NCBI GenBank assembly: GCA_026182355.1
Contig: JAPFBL010000105.1
Span: 859,001-923,000, forward strand
Source: Hermatobates lingyangjiaoensis
Taxonomy: Eukaryota > Arthropoda > Insecta > Hemiptera > Hermatobatidae
Direction: 5' to 3'
Length of the DNA: 64,000 nucleotides
Below the pieces are notes generated by a model. The model saw only the letters and a list, made by a program, of their open reading frames with translations. It searched no databases and had not been told where the DNA came from. The translations under genes and the position numbers were made by a program. Below are positions 48,990-61,164 of this stretch, one piece after another (position 1 is the first letter of the stretch; each line of letters opens with the position of its first letter).

Positions 48990-49027
48990 AACAACAACTT
49001 TCGAACACTTAGTGTTCATCTGCAGGA
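48990..49027 (-). ncRNA. Hammerhead-like motif with altered core
   Basis: Minus strand CTGCAGATGAACAC, TAA, GTGTTCGAAAGTTG: helix II and GAAA as in the 47-kb copies but the core reads CTGCAGA. Single, without an inverted partner. Confidence 0.4.
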
Positions 49028-51711
49028 TTATCGACAAAACATTATTACCTTGATAAAATAATATTCCTAAATATAACATGTTTTACCGTAATAACAGAGG
49101 TTATGGAGTGTAAATTTTTAAAATTATAATTTCCTAGTATTTTGTATTAAAGTATTTTAATGATATTCTAGCATCAATCAGCTATCCTAGGTAATCGACT
49201 TCGAATTAAAGAAAAAGAACGTACGATTGTACATTAAGTCTGATTATATTCAACAAATTGTTTGCAATAGCATATAGGAGGGGTTGAGATAAAAGTACAC
49301 CGTTTATACATAGTAGTGTAAACATACTATGAATTAGTATGTTTATATGTTGCATTAACATATGGGTTTATTGCAATGGTATTCGAGTGATGTTATTTTG
49401 AACTTAATAAAATAATTTGCTTACGTATTATTCAGTGTCTGTTTTATTCGTAATATATATAGTATACCAGTGTTTACAAATAAGTGGGAAATAAATAGTG
49501 GTTAATAGTTATAATTATAAAAAATTATAATAGTTTATATATAAAAAATAAATAGTTGTTGCTGATAGCTTCTGTGGTTGGTTTAATATATGAATAAGGC
49601 GACAGAATAGCATAAAAAGGGATGTCAAGGCGGCAATTGATTTTTTGGGGTGTTTTGATAATGGCTTGTGTGTTCAGTTTCCCTGAAAAACCTGTTAAAT
49701 TTGCATAATCACTGAAATGACCTCGGAAGAATAACAATGCATGGTGAAAGTTGATTGAGCATGTACAAGCAAACTCTTTCTTTTTGGTTCATTTATTCTG
49801 ATCCTTGTATAAGTTGCACTTTATGGTATAATTTATAGTTCTTGTACCTACATTCACAACATCATCCTTGTATTTATACCTTTCTTCTGTCATTCAAGAA
49901 TTTTAATAACTGCCGATGTCTTCTGAACTTATGCTATTATGTATTAAGTCTGTTTATCCGAGTTTATTTCAGTAGCTAAGACACATATTGCTTTTTTCGA
50001 TCGGCTTCTGTTTCTATTGGCTCTTACTTAACAGAATCTCTTTCAAAAAGGTGCCTCAAATCCGAAATGAAGTATGATTAAAAACTTTTATAACTACTGG
50101 GTGCAAAGAAGTTGGCTAGACAAGAATCTATTAAATTCCTTTTTCTATTAAACTTATGAAATTCTGAATAGGCCTTTTAGACCACTATATAATTTATTGC
50201 ATCTTTTGAATGCATTCCTATTTTAACAGTGACTGCACATTTACCTAATTACAGAAGTATGTCAGTTTACACAACCTAATTCCTTGCTTGATGCTATTGA
50301 CATGTGTTCATTTTGCTTTCAATTCAATAATATACGGCTGAATTTTAATAGGTTAAGTATTAATTAATAACTCCCTAGAACGTAAAAGGAATTAACGCTC
50401 AATTAATAGCTTTTTAAGAGTTTTGTTTTATTTCACTTTTAATTTAATTAGATTGCAATAAGTTGATGTTTTGCTTTAAATTAATGGTGTATATGTTAAA
50501 GTGATTTTTTATAAAGTAAAAATTACTTAATATTACTCATAGAAGGTGCATAATTTATATTTAATTTTAAATAAACATCAAATGCATTAAGATTATTTGG
50601 TTTGGTAACTGGAATTTTCATTTTTTATGCCAATTATGAATTAGTTATGATATTTTTTTCTGAGAGTAATTGTATCATAATTGCATTATTTTTCTTCCAA
50701 GAATAACAAAACTTATCGTATTTTGTGACTGTAAAGGTAAAGTCTAATACGGGGAAGTTCTTTGAACAATAAACCACCTTTATACTTTCTTTTTTCTCTA
50801 TCGATTTGAATAAATCTTATCCCAGTTACAATATGTTATCTTATATAAAACAATAAGAAATTCATCCTTGAATAAAGACTAGAGCACATTTCCCTTACCA
50901 TAACTTATCCTCATAAATGAAGTGACAACAAAATTAAATTGGTGTCCTAAAAGAGGATAATTTTAATTTTCTCTTGGTCAACTAATAAATTAATTATTCT
51001 TGTAACATTAATTGTAAACTTTTGTTAAAATCAGGACACTGTAATTCCCATCAAAACACGTTTACTAGTAACTTATGATAGGGCCTGTACATAAAAAGTT
51101 AACTACTGGCAGCAAACGACCACAACGAAATCCAAACAGAATTAAAGGTGTCCAGCGAAATCAAATAATTTCTTTATGAATCTCAAACAGTCTCTTACTC
51201 TAGTACATACTGTTATTACTAACTCTATAGCGGTGGGGCTGACTTCTAATTGATTTTAACATGTTATTTTGTATTTGACCTGTATTAATTTTTGATTATA
51301 AGTTGAAGTCTCATAATTAGACGTTATGAATTTCATTTAATCATTTTATTTATGAAATTCATACCTCACTATGATAGCATTATAATTCTCACCCTATGAT
51401 AATGTGTTGTTACCTTTAAGGAAAGAATTAAAATGTTGAAAAACATTTGTATAGAGAACAGCTTTCACTCATGTTAAGGAATTACTGGTTTGATATAGTT
51501 GCAAATCATTTTTTATTTGTGCTGGAGAGGGAATCAAAAAACATTATTGTTTGTACACAATCAAATATGTGTGTTATTGGAGGTAGTTGGTTTTCTGTCT
51601 CTGCCCCAGTGCGTTTTCTTCTCTCTCTTATATCTTCGGAAGACGGTTCGAAGTGAAAATTGTTCATTTTTAATTTATCTATGTATCTTTGTTTATATTG
51701 AACTTTAAATA

Positions 51712-51985
51712 TATAAGTTTACAGAAGGGGGTTCTTGAGGATTTTGGTCATAAAAATTCAACTCCTGATTATATTCCGACGATTCGCCAAAAGTTGTTTG
51801 GCATTTTCAAGGCTAAAAAAGAAACATTATTTATTAACGACATAAGTAGAGCAAGACAAATACATACACGGAATACCAACCAACAAAAAACAAAAAAAAA
51901 GTTTTTGGCGAAACGTTGGCATATAATCAGGAGTTGAATTTTTATGACCAAAATACTCAAGAACACCCTCTGTGAACTTGAAAAT
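51712..51985. repeat. Inverted repeat with PLE-like ends
   Basis: Arms about 51712-51795 and 51906-51985 share CAACTCCTGATTATA and its complement plus the GGCGAAACGTTGG-type end. About 110 bp between arms. Resembles other PLE terminal pairs here. Confidence 0.6.
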
Positions 51986-52825
51986 CAACGGTCGAGAAGC
52001 TATATCAAAATTTAAATATATAGTTTGTTGAGTCATTTATTAAAATTGTCAGTTAGTTTGTACGGTAATGAATAAATCAGAATTTTCTAAACGAAGTTTA
52101 TCAGGTTTGTTAACTAAAGAATATACTTTAAAGAAGTTAATTTTATAGGCATAATCTTCTTAGATATTATAAGTGATTTCTAGATTGTAGAATTACAGTT
52201 TTCAACATCATCTGTGAGTCAGTGAGAGTAATACTGCCTCTGATTCTATCAGAGGAAGTCGTGGTCAGTCAAGTAAACTGCATGTTATTATAATTATTCT
52301 GTACTTGTTAACCCTCGGCCCCGACAATTTATACTTGCATGAACCTGCTTAAAAATTATTATTTGTTTTAGTCTTGTATGTTTCTGTCTTTGGTAATATT
52401 TTTCCGTATTGTTTATTCGTTATTTGCTTTTTTCCTTATATACTCGTATTATTACATTATATTTACAAATTATTTCTACTCCTGACGGTTTCGAACTTAA
52501 TTGAATTCTTTACCGGTTACAGACATTTTATTTGTTTTTATTTGTTGTGTATATTTTATTTAATCGGTGACTAAAAAGTATGTATATATTTTTTTATTAC
52601 GAAAGTTTTCTACCTATTTGTTTGTTAACTTTGTAAATAGAAAATTATTGAGAAGTTAATATACTAGAATTCATATCTTTAGAAGCTATACAATAAATAC
52701 ACAAATTTTCGCAATATGTTCCTTATTATTTTGAATGTTTCTAGTCATTTCAAAAATAATTTTTTGTCATAAATGTAAAATTTTTCAAAAAAATATTAGA
52801 TAATAATTTTTACTTTTCATTCCAG

Positions 52826-52932
52826 AGGAAGTACCTATACAGGATGGATCTCTTGTGGAAAATGGTATAACTACCTCTTCACCTCATCCTCCAGACCAAA
52901 TGAGAACTAACATAAACTCGTCAACCGACATC
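52826..52932 (+). CDS. PIKFYVE: PIKfyve exon (N-terminal)
   Basis: EVPIQDGSLVENGITTSSPH and on. TTCCAG acceptor, GTCAGT donor; phase 1 in, 0 out. Low conservation, supported by phase and position. Confidence 0.7.
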
Positions 52933-55900
52933 GTCAGTATTCTACTTTGTGTTTTAATAGAATTTTAAACAATAATGATCAGTAGCCTAAGTAATCAGTA
53001 GTCTAATGATGTTGACATGGTCGAAATATCAATATGATAGTTAATCAATTGAGGTCTTTAGAAGCTTAAAGTCTCTTATTTTATTAATATATTTTAATAT
53101 GGCATTCCTTACATTAATTTGTGCTACTTTGAAGAAGTTATTCATATAATTATAATATATAAAATACTTCTAAATTAATTTAGAAATGACATCTGTAAAA
53201 CATGTTTGTTGATTTCTAATAATATTGTCTGAATTAGATACCTGGGGAAGTACTTGAAGATGATTTTGATATGGACAGAACTCTAATGCACGGAAGAAGT
53301 TTACCTAATGTTCTTAGAAGAATAAGTAGCATCCTTGCTGTAAAGAACACTGTGAGTATTTCAGTCTCAAATTGTAATAATGGTTGCTTCGTATACTGGG
53401 TACACAGTAAACTGGTATGTTTGTGACACGGACTACTGGTGACTATCTTAAAATCTAGCTACTGCCAGTACTTATCCAATTGCCACAATTTTATTTTAAA
53501 TATGATGGTGTTTCTGCTTATTATACAAAGAATTATTACAAGTTATTTCAATTTTAATTAAAGTATTTTACTTCTAAAACAAATAAATGTTACAATTTAC
53601 CGTAGCCTACATTCGGATCAACCTTTATTTGATTTTTTTTTTATTTTATATCTTTAAATTGAAATATATTCACTTGGAGGTCAGTTGTAGAATATTGGAT
53701 AACAGTCACCTCTGTAAGGGTACGTATTTCACTAGCTAAACGAATTTATGCATTTGTACTAATAGAAATGACCAAATGGTATTCAATTACAGTGGAATTG
53801 TCATTTTTCTTCCAGACTTTTCTGAATTGTTTTGGTGCAAAATGTTGACAAATTAATGAGTAACAATTAAAAAAGTGTACATATATAAAAAGTTTCATTT
53901 TTTCCTTTAACTTTCACATGTCATATTCACTTTGTGTGTGCTACAAATAAACCGAAATTACAACATTTTTTTTCTTAAGACTGACATTTTTTCTTATACG
54001 TTTCTGACATTTTTCATTTGGAATGTTACTAAGACTCAATAGGAATATTTGGAAGCCTTAAAGGAAAATTTTTAGCTTAAATCAGCTTAGAAGGTGGTCA
54101 GGTAAACTACATCAAATGTAACAGATCCACCGGCCATGTAAGAGATCCACTGGCTATAGAAACAAAAGCCTTGTTCTCCCGTAAGAAATTATTTTGTAAC
54201 AAAAAATCTTCACTTTGGCTTTACAAAGGTGTTATTACTGCTGTAGTAATACCAATGATATTGTATGCATCAGTTGTGTGATATTCAAAACCAGTCGTGT
54301 GTACGGATAACTGGATCAATCACCATATTGACATTTATATCAAAATTGATGAATTTTCTCTTTATTTTTCAAAATGGGAATACTTTCTGTGGAAGATGAA
54401 ATATCAAAAAAATAATAGAATAAAACATAAGTAGTTGGTTAGTACAGTGCCCTTCGGAGACAAATGAATCAAGAAGAAAGCAGTTGAAGGGTGACAGGAA
54501 CAGCCAAGTTCAATATATTTTAATAAGCATTTCAACTGTACTTAGATTTGTAAGTACTTCTTGCCTTTGAAGAATACTACATCTGCAAAGGGAAGATATA
54601 AAAATAAATGTAGAACATCTATCAGAATTTGTTTACTTAACTACTATGAATGGAGCCTTTATTTAATAGCATACGAAGAATGCAAACTCTGTGTCTGGAA
54701 GAGGTAGAAACCCTTGATCACCAATAATGTCAGAATGAGGAAATATATCTGTTAAATCATATCTATAACTATAGAAGTGAGGGATACTTCTCTGTCTATA
54801 TTTATAAATGTCATTAAGGAACTTATTACACCTTTTTCGGCTGCTCTGGGCTCTAAAGTTTGGTTAATATGTTATTTGACACCCATTATGGGCCACATTA
54901 TCGTGTTAGTTGTAACCATCCACTAGTAGCTTTTCTCTGTTAGTTAATATGAAGTATATTCGTTTTTATTCAGTATTTTAACTTTAAAATTTCCATTTAA
55001 ATTCTACAAGACAGAAAATATAAAACAATATAGTTTTATTTTAAAAAAATATCAGTTTAATTATAATTATTTCCGCCCGGTTGATAAAGGGGTGGGCTGT
55101 TAGTAATTTATGAACTACAATATCTTTCAAAATAATAAAAATATAAACTAAAATGTGTGTATTCTAGTTATATTTTCTTTTTAAATAATATTTTTTTCGT
55201 AAAAAAATATAATTTAAGTTTTGTGTTTTGACTGAGTTAAGAAGTTTGATTTTTCAGGGGAACCAGTCTTACAATGACAGTGATTTGAAACAGTATTGGA
55301 TGCCAGACTCCGTCAGCAAGGAGTGCTATGATTGCGGGAAAAAGTTTACTACATTTCGTAGAAGACATCACTGCAGGGTAAGTTACTTCATTTAATATCT
55401 TCATTGCTTTATCTACTAGATATAAAAATAATCATTTCTCCTTGGAAGTTACTTAGTTAGTTTTGCAAATAATAGAGGAAATTATTTTGTCACTCTGTCC
55501 TGCTCATGTCATCTTTGTGATAAACGACTGTCCTTGAGTCGTTTAATTAGTTTAAAATAGTCACAAGTATGATTTGAGTGTCCGGTTTGATGTTTCTGTA
55601 CTGTTGTTTAGTTCGTAGCATTTTTTTTTAAGTTAAGACAGGATTGATTAACTAAACGGCAATGAAGTAATAATTTCAGCATAACTTTTTCTTTTAGACC
55701 TCCAGAAAGGAAATGTGGAATTTTTTTACTGAAATAATAGAAACAGTTTTGAAGGAATTTTGACTATTTTAAATTTGTAAACAAAAATGAATGGTTTCAA
55801 AAATTTGCAAAATAAACGTTTGGATGTTTTCTTAGTCTAAAATTATTTAGTTTTACCCCTGCATTACATATTTGTTTCATGTAGTCCTTAAAATTCGAAA

Positions 55901-58900
55901 AATTTCATTAATGCTACTCAACCAACTTATTAGGAAGAGTATGAGAGACCTGTGTGAGTGTCCAAGTATTACTGCTGATACGAACCTGTCAACCTTTTGA
56001 AAAAAGTATTGGCAGCAAACACACCACCTACGTTGACAGGACAGCAGAAGTAGCTTTTAGTCTAAAAGCAAATATCTAATCTTATAAGAAGAAAACAAAA
56101 CCTGTATTTTTATTATTAGTTTTCATGAGATCCTACCATCTCTCATCATATATCTATTCATGTCTTTTCCCTATTAAAGCCAGTGAAATCAGCAGCAGAG
56201 ACAGTGAGTGTCCAATCAGGCAACTGTCGCTTTTTGAAAACAGTTGTCACTACCAGTCGAGCTGAAAGCGGATAGTCTAATTTTGTCAATAATTTAGCCT
56301 TAAATAACAAGGATTCATTTGTTATCTAGATATGCAAGGTGTGAAAAATCTCTTTAATAAATAATGTGCCTTAAATTCACAACTCAGTATCATTAAAATC
56401 TGAGTTGCTGTAACCACTGAAGAAACAGAAGAGCTATTCTTCATAACATATTCTATTACGTTTTAAATTGTAAAGGGCTTTGTGGTACTCTATGGTATTA
56501 TGTGATATATATGAATTTATGGATTCCATATCAATTGAAGTTACTTTCATTCAATTTAACTTTCTTCTAGCATTGTTAAGAAAGTATTACAATGTTTGTG
56601 TTATCAACTTAAGCAAAAAACAAATTTCATATTTTTTCAGGTTTGTGGACAGATTTTTTGTTCAAAATGTTGCAGCCAAGAAATCCCTGGAAAGATAATC
56701 AATTGTACAGGTACGGCTTCTTCAAAAATGATAAAACTTATTTGGTTCATATAGAAATTATTTTTGAATACCATTATGTTTTTAACAACAACATACTGGT
56801 CCGGAATTATTATCCAGTGTGTTACTCACTCTGAGGACTTTTTCATGCATTCTCAGAGAGGACCTAGAGTCATTATATTGAACCTGTACAATGATAGATG
56901 TTCTTAATGATGCTTATTCTAAATAACTTGATTGCGAGAAAGTTTCAAACTCCAGGTATAAAATCAACCCTGCTGTCAAAATGACATCACTGAATAAGTA
57001 AATCTGAACGTGTTTCTGTGGGATGAAAATTTATCTTCAAACGTTATTAATAATTATTTCTTTGATTTTATATTTCCACTGTGCGTTTTATTGTAATTGT
57101 ACTACGAGTTTTATAGTAATAGCTGTGTATTTGCTGTTCTTAATTATCTTTAAATATGATTTATTTTAATAGATTATTATTCTAATTTTGATGAAAAACG
57201 TGAAATGAATTATATACTTTTTTAAGTCCAGAGATTTTAATAATGTTTAAATAAATTAATGCAACATCGTGACTACAATTGTACCTTAACAGTTGTTATC
57301 TTTTCAGTGTATATTGATTTGTAAATTATTCCAATTTAATGTAATTTCTTTTTTGCAACACTGACAATACGAAATATGAAATCTCAAATTTTTTGATTGG
57401 AAGAAAGGTCAAAATACCTGTTTCAACATAAAGAACCTTTTCCATCCAACAATATTCCCAAAAATAATATTTTCCTCACAAACAACTGCATATTGTGTGG
57501 TTATCTGCTAAAAAACTACAATAGATATAACATTTCATTAAGATCTAACAAACGTGCTAACTCTGTCGTGATTTCAAAATTTTTGTTATACGCTCAGTCA
57601 TAAACAGACAAGATATCCTGACAAAAATATCAAAAATAGATCAGAGGCCCTTGACGTGTGAAACTTAACATTTATTTTTTTCATAATCACTATTGCTTAC
57701 TTATTGTCTAGTAAAAAACTAAAGAAAAATAGATTTTTATATGAATAAATATTCATATTATTTAATCAATTTACGATTGAAAAGAATTAACTTCAAATAA
57801 AAATAGTTTAATAATTTTTTGATCTTACATTTTATTTATTGTGGATTAATAAAGCTTATATCTCCTGAATATTTATTATGCATACTAAACAGTTGCAGTT
57901 TGTTTACATTAATATTATAATGATAGCGGAATGTAATCTATTATTACCATTATTATTTTGACTTTGTGCAGTATTATCTTCTATTTAGTGCCATAAGGAA
58001 GAAGTGATTTATGCATGTTAATTATTTTCAATTTCTTACAAATCTGATAATTGTAATCATCAAACTTTTTGTTTTAGTATTAACGGTTTTATAAATAAAT
58101 GAATTAAGTCTTACAGAAAATGTAACATCTTGCATCGTGAATTTCTTTTGTACTTGACCGGTTTCGTATGTTGTAAATGTTACAGAGCAAACTGAGATTT
58201 ATAAAGTTTATGATGAAAGTGTTACATTAGTCTATAATTCTTATCAATAACATCTATGGAACTAATAATAATATAATTTTGTTTAATGTTGTCTACTTGT
58301 ATTAGTTTTGATTAAAATTTCTGAAACAACATATGATTGTTTAATTCTTTTTGCATATTAAGGAAATCTACGAGTGTGCACATACTGTGGCAAAGTGGTC
58401 TTATCATACCTCGAGTCGGCAGATTTGAGAACAGAGTTGACTGACGACTTGAGGGCATTGCAAGGAGACCTTCAGGTAGTCTAACATCCTCCTCTTATTT
58501 ATTATTCATCGATTAAGAAATAGTATTGATTTTTAACTATTTATTGTAGCACATTTCTATATTTCGAGTAATTTGTAAATTTTATCATCTCGGTCTATAT
58601 TATGTAGTGGGAAACGTTCAAATCTTTTTTTCAGTATTCATCCATTAAAAATTAAAATACATGCCGCAAATAATGAAACAAGCATCATACTAAAAATGCA
58701 ATTCAAAATAATATTAAATCTCTGCAGAAGTTGGGTGTTAGAATGAAGTAAAACAGTGACTAAGTGAGAAATATCTAAAAAAAAATCTCGCTTCAGTTCA
58801 TATTATCTGTTGTGGATGATAAATAGCGTTTATTTCATTTTTGTTTTCTTATTAGTACTTTTCTACAAAATGACAATATGGTGGTAGCGGTTGCACCATT

Positions 58901-61164
58901 TACTTCCGGTGCTGTTGAAGGTGAAATAGTAAGACACATGTTTGTGATGGGGATTCAAGGTAAACTTTGTAGGCCGTCCTATTGACTCAGAAAAAGCTTG
59001 CAAGTGTTATTACCTTAGAAATTCGTAGAGCTAAGTCAACAAGTTTGTTTCAAGTAGAGTAATTTGATTGTTGAACAAGTTGATTCAGTTGTAAAGAAAA
59101 AACAGGAACCTATAATTGGTGCATTGCAAACATCGCACCAGAAAACGATATAACAGCTCGTTTGCTGAGGGTGTATCTAGAACATGATTCTCGCTCCTGG
59201 CTTAAAGGAGGGATGTCTTTGACAGGTAGATCTATTGTATGACTGTTGCTATTTCTCCAGTGCAGTCAGAAGTAAACTTGTGGTTCACTGATCGCGATAT
59301 TCTGACGTAAGTATTTTAAGTCCACAAGGTATAGTAGTACGAAGCTACCGATGCTTCAGAATTGATGCCTTTGAATGTTTATTAGCTTGGTTTTTGCCAT
59401 GTAATAGAAAAGACTGTACATATCAACAGTATCTTTACTTTAATTCTACCATTACATAAGTAATGAAATCTAACTTTTCTTATATTTCCATTCCTTAGAT
59501 ACTGTGATATACGCCATTCATTATAAAAAACTTGACCTGTTATTACTAGAGAACAAAAAACATTTTAAAATACATATCCCTATCATCGGACCCGACCTTT
59601 AGTATATGAAGTAACCACTACTTATATACTAAATAATTTTATAGGGCATACGTATACATGCATTCTTTTTTAGAGTTGACCTTTAATACTTGCTGTTGGC
59701 CTTCAAACTTCACTGGTCCCAGTACGTGGGTTTGCCTGGCCATAGAAATTCGTGAAATGCTTAGTTTATCCTTGATTACAAATCCTTGGTCACTTTCTCA
59801 ATTTAGTTATTCTTGATTCAAAATTTGAACTCACTAAAACGTATACACACGAACAAAGTGAATTTTCCTTGAACACTTGGCACAAACTTCACCGTGAACA
59901 GAGTACTGGAAGCATGGTAATAACCAGAGTCTTTGCAATCCATACTAACAGTGTCTACTGGCTGTATAACAGCCCGTATCTGGTAGATGTTTGGATTTAT
60001 TGTTATTCTTAAGTCGTGTCTTGAGGGAATATCTAGTACCTTAAGCAGTTAGTCTGTAAGTTTTCGCCTATGTGAATATTTACACCCTTAGGATTCTAGT
60101 CTTAAGTTACTCACGCTTGTTAGCATACCTCAGTCGTAACATTAAATTAAATTCTTATGGGAATTTTACTGCATCTTAAGTACACTAGTTAAAGACATAT
60201 ACTTTTTAAATTCTCATCTTTTTTGAATATATTTATTTTATTCCATTTTTGCCAGTCAGTTTTAATTCTCTTTAATTTTTTATCCATCCTTGGTTTTTAT
60301 ATACGTGTCATTGCTTTGCGTGTTTAATTATTAGACCAGTAGTCGGACGTTAGTGTATTTAAGTTATTGTTATTCTTAATTCTTAACCTAAAGGGAATAT
60401 TTAGTACCTTAAGCTGTTAGGGTATATGGTATGTATGTGGGAATGTTCTGTTCGTACGAAGTATAACCTGCTCTTCTCTTCCTAACGTTTATGCTCTGTG
60501 AGCTTGGTATGGTTGCTTATCAGTCTTAATGCACGGCATAGTATCGTGCGGACCTGCCTCCGCGTTGCTCACCTTGGACACCAACTGCTTCTATAAGCAT
60601 GTGGTGACCAAAGAGCCTGCCATAAAATCGTCGGTCTGACTTGGTTTCGTAGTATGGCTGTTAGACCGAGCAACACATCAAAACAGATAGGATGTTGCAG
60701 TGCATCAATTATAGGTTCCTGTTTTTTCTTCACAACTGAATCATCAACAACTTCTGTCTTAACTTTCTCTACTTGAAACAAACTCATTGGACAGTAATTT
60801 GACGGTACAGGCAAGTTTGATTATGATATGCATCGGATTTTTCACAAAGAAAGAAAAAGTACTAATACAATCGGTAATTAAGGGAGTACTTTAAACTCGG
60901 AAGTGTCAAACCTTGTTTGTTTATTACGCATGTAATATTAATTTATATGCATATTAAATATAAGTAAAGGGTTAATTCTGATTGATGAATTAAATTAATT
61001 TCAATTTAAAATAAATAATATTTTCAGATCAAATTTGGTTGTGACGACTCGGTGCAGTCATTCAGTCATCTACCTTCGTCCTCTTCCATCAACCAAAATA
61101 AAGAAACCCAAATAAGGAGGAAGACCTCTGTTGGCTATCAAGAAGAAAAGTTTGCGACTTCCAG
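52826..61164 (+). CDS. PIKFYVE: PIKfyve / Fab1 phosphoinositide 5-kinase, N-terminal part (6 exons)
   Basis: PIKfyve phosphorylates PI3P to PI(3,5)P2 on endosomal membranes. Six exons with consistent phases give 220 codons plus partial ones: acidic/Ser-rich N-terminus, a helix GRSLPNVLRRISSILAVKN, then a complete FYVE zinc finger that binds PI3P. FYVE signatures seen: WMPD (WxxD), RRRHHC, RVCG and all eight Cys/His zinc ligands in CYDC, HHC, RVC, CSKC and CTYC pattern. A Ser-rich linker follows. The DEP, chaperonin-like and kinase domains must lie right of the window, and the start codon to the left was not located. Distinction from other FYVE proteins rests on KQYWMPDS and the preceding helix, both PIKfyve-like. 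Confidence 0.92.
53000..53045 (+). ncRNA. Hammerhead-like relic
   Basis: CTAATGATG, a short hairpin, GGTCGAAATATCAATATG; the type A 3' half is kept but the core reads CTAATGA. Confidence 0.35.
53238..53351 (+). CDS. PIKFYVE: PIKfyve exon, pre-FYVE helix
   Basis: 38 codons, IPGEVLEDDFDMDRTLMHGR then SLPNVLRRISSILAVKNT. The second half is the conserved helix before FYVE. Clean AG/GTGAGT, phase 0. Confidence 0.9.
53352..55257. other. PIKfyve intron containing a LINE remnant
   Basis: AT-rich apart from the LINE remnant annotated at 54080-54760. Confidence 0.6.
54080..54760 (+). mobile_element. Decayed R1/Jockey-type LINE, C-terminal part
   Basis: With stops and shifts the plus strand reads KALFSRKKLFCNKKSSLWLY and GVITAVVIPMILYASVV(W), the usual post-thumb segment (…LYKAVI.PI..YGA.VW) of R1/Jockey-clade reverse transcriptases. 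About 350 bp further, ECKLC followed in another frame by LEEVETLDH resembles the C-terminal CCHC zinc knuckle. No intact ORF. Confidence 0.6.
55258..55377 (+). CDS. PIKFYVE: PIKfyve exon, FYVE part 1
   Basis: 40 codons containing DLKQYWMPDSVSKECYDCGK and FTTFRRRHHCR. Holds WxxD and RRHHCR motifs for PI3P headgroup binding. Confidence 0.97.
55378..56640. other. PIKfyve intron
   Basis: AT-rich, no feature recognised. Confidence 0.5.
56641..56710 (+). CDS. PIKFYVE: PIKfyve exon, FYVE part 2
   Basis: VCGQIFCSKCCSQEIPGKII then NCTG. Supplies the RVCG cysteine and the CSKC zinc pair. T-rich acceptor, GTACGG donor, phase 1 out. Confidence 0.97.
56711..58362. other. PIKfyve intron
   Basis: AT-rich, no feature recognised; open frames here are short and unsupported. 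Confidence 0.5.
58363..58475 (+). CDS. PIKFYVE: PIKfyve exon, FYVE end
   Basis: GNLRVCTYCGKVVLSYLESA and on; completes the last zinc ligands (CTYC) and a following acidic helix. ATTAAG acceptor, GTAGTC donor. Confidence 0.96.
59050..59140 (+). repeat. Unidentified repeat, copy 1 (plus)
   Basis: Shares TTTCAAGTAGAG, GATTCAGTTGT and AAACAGGAACCTATAATTG with the reverse complement of 60690-60785. This copy has stops. Confidence 0.6.
60003..60450. repeat. Direct repeat, ~75-bp units 365 bp apart
   Basis: Units at 60003-60085 and 60368-60450 share TGTTATTCTTAA, GGGAATAT and TAGTACCTTAAGC(A/T)GTTAG. Confidence 0.6.
60569..60814 (-). pseudogene. Unidentified coding-like repeat, copy 2 (minus)
   Basis: An 81-codon frame containing VEKVKTEVVDDSVVKKKQEP and IIDALQHPICFDVLLGL. 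Its left part recurs inverted at 59.05 kb, which suggests a mobile element ORF rather than a PIKfyve exon. Family not recognised. Confidence 0.35.
61028..61164 (+). CDS. PIKFYVE: PIKfyve exon, post-FYVE linker
   Basis: IKFGCDDSVQSFSHLPSSSS and on to EEKFATSR; Ser-rich linker toward the DEP domain. TTTCAG acceptor, GTAAAG donor, phase 0 in, 2 out. Confidence 0.88.

Larger units (their letters stand above)
47311..52825. other. Upstream region / early introns of PIKfyve
   Basis: No exon could be supported, though the first PIKfyve coding exon should be here because the exon at 52826 starts mid-codon. An open frame at 48233-48574 (+, 113 codons) has no recognisable similarity. A PLE relic is at 48990-49027 (minus) and an inverted repeat at 51712-51985. 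Confidence 0.45.
58476..61027. other. PIKfyve intron with unidentified repeats
   Basis: Contains an inverted pair of a coding-like repeat (about 59050-59140 + and 60690-60785 −) and a direct repeat (60003-60085 and 60368-60450). No known family was recognised. Confidence 0.5.
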
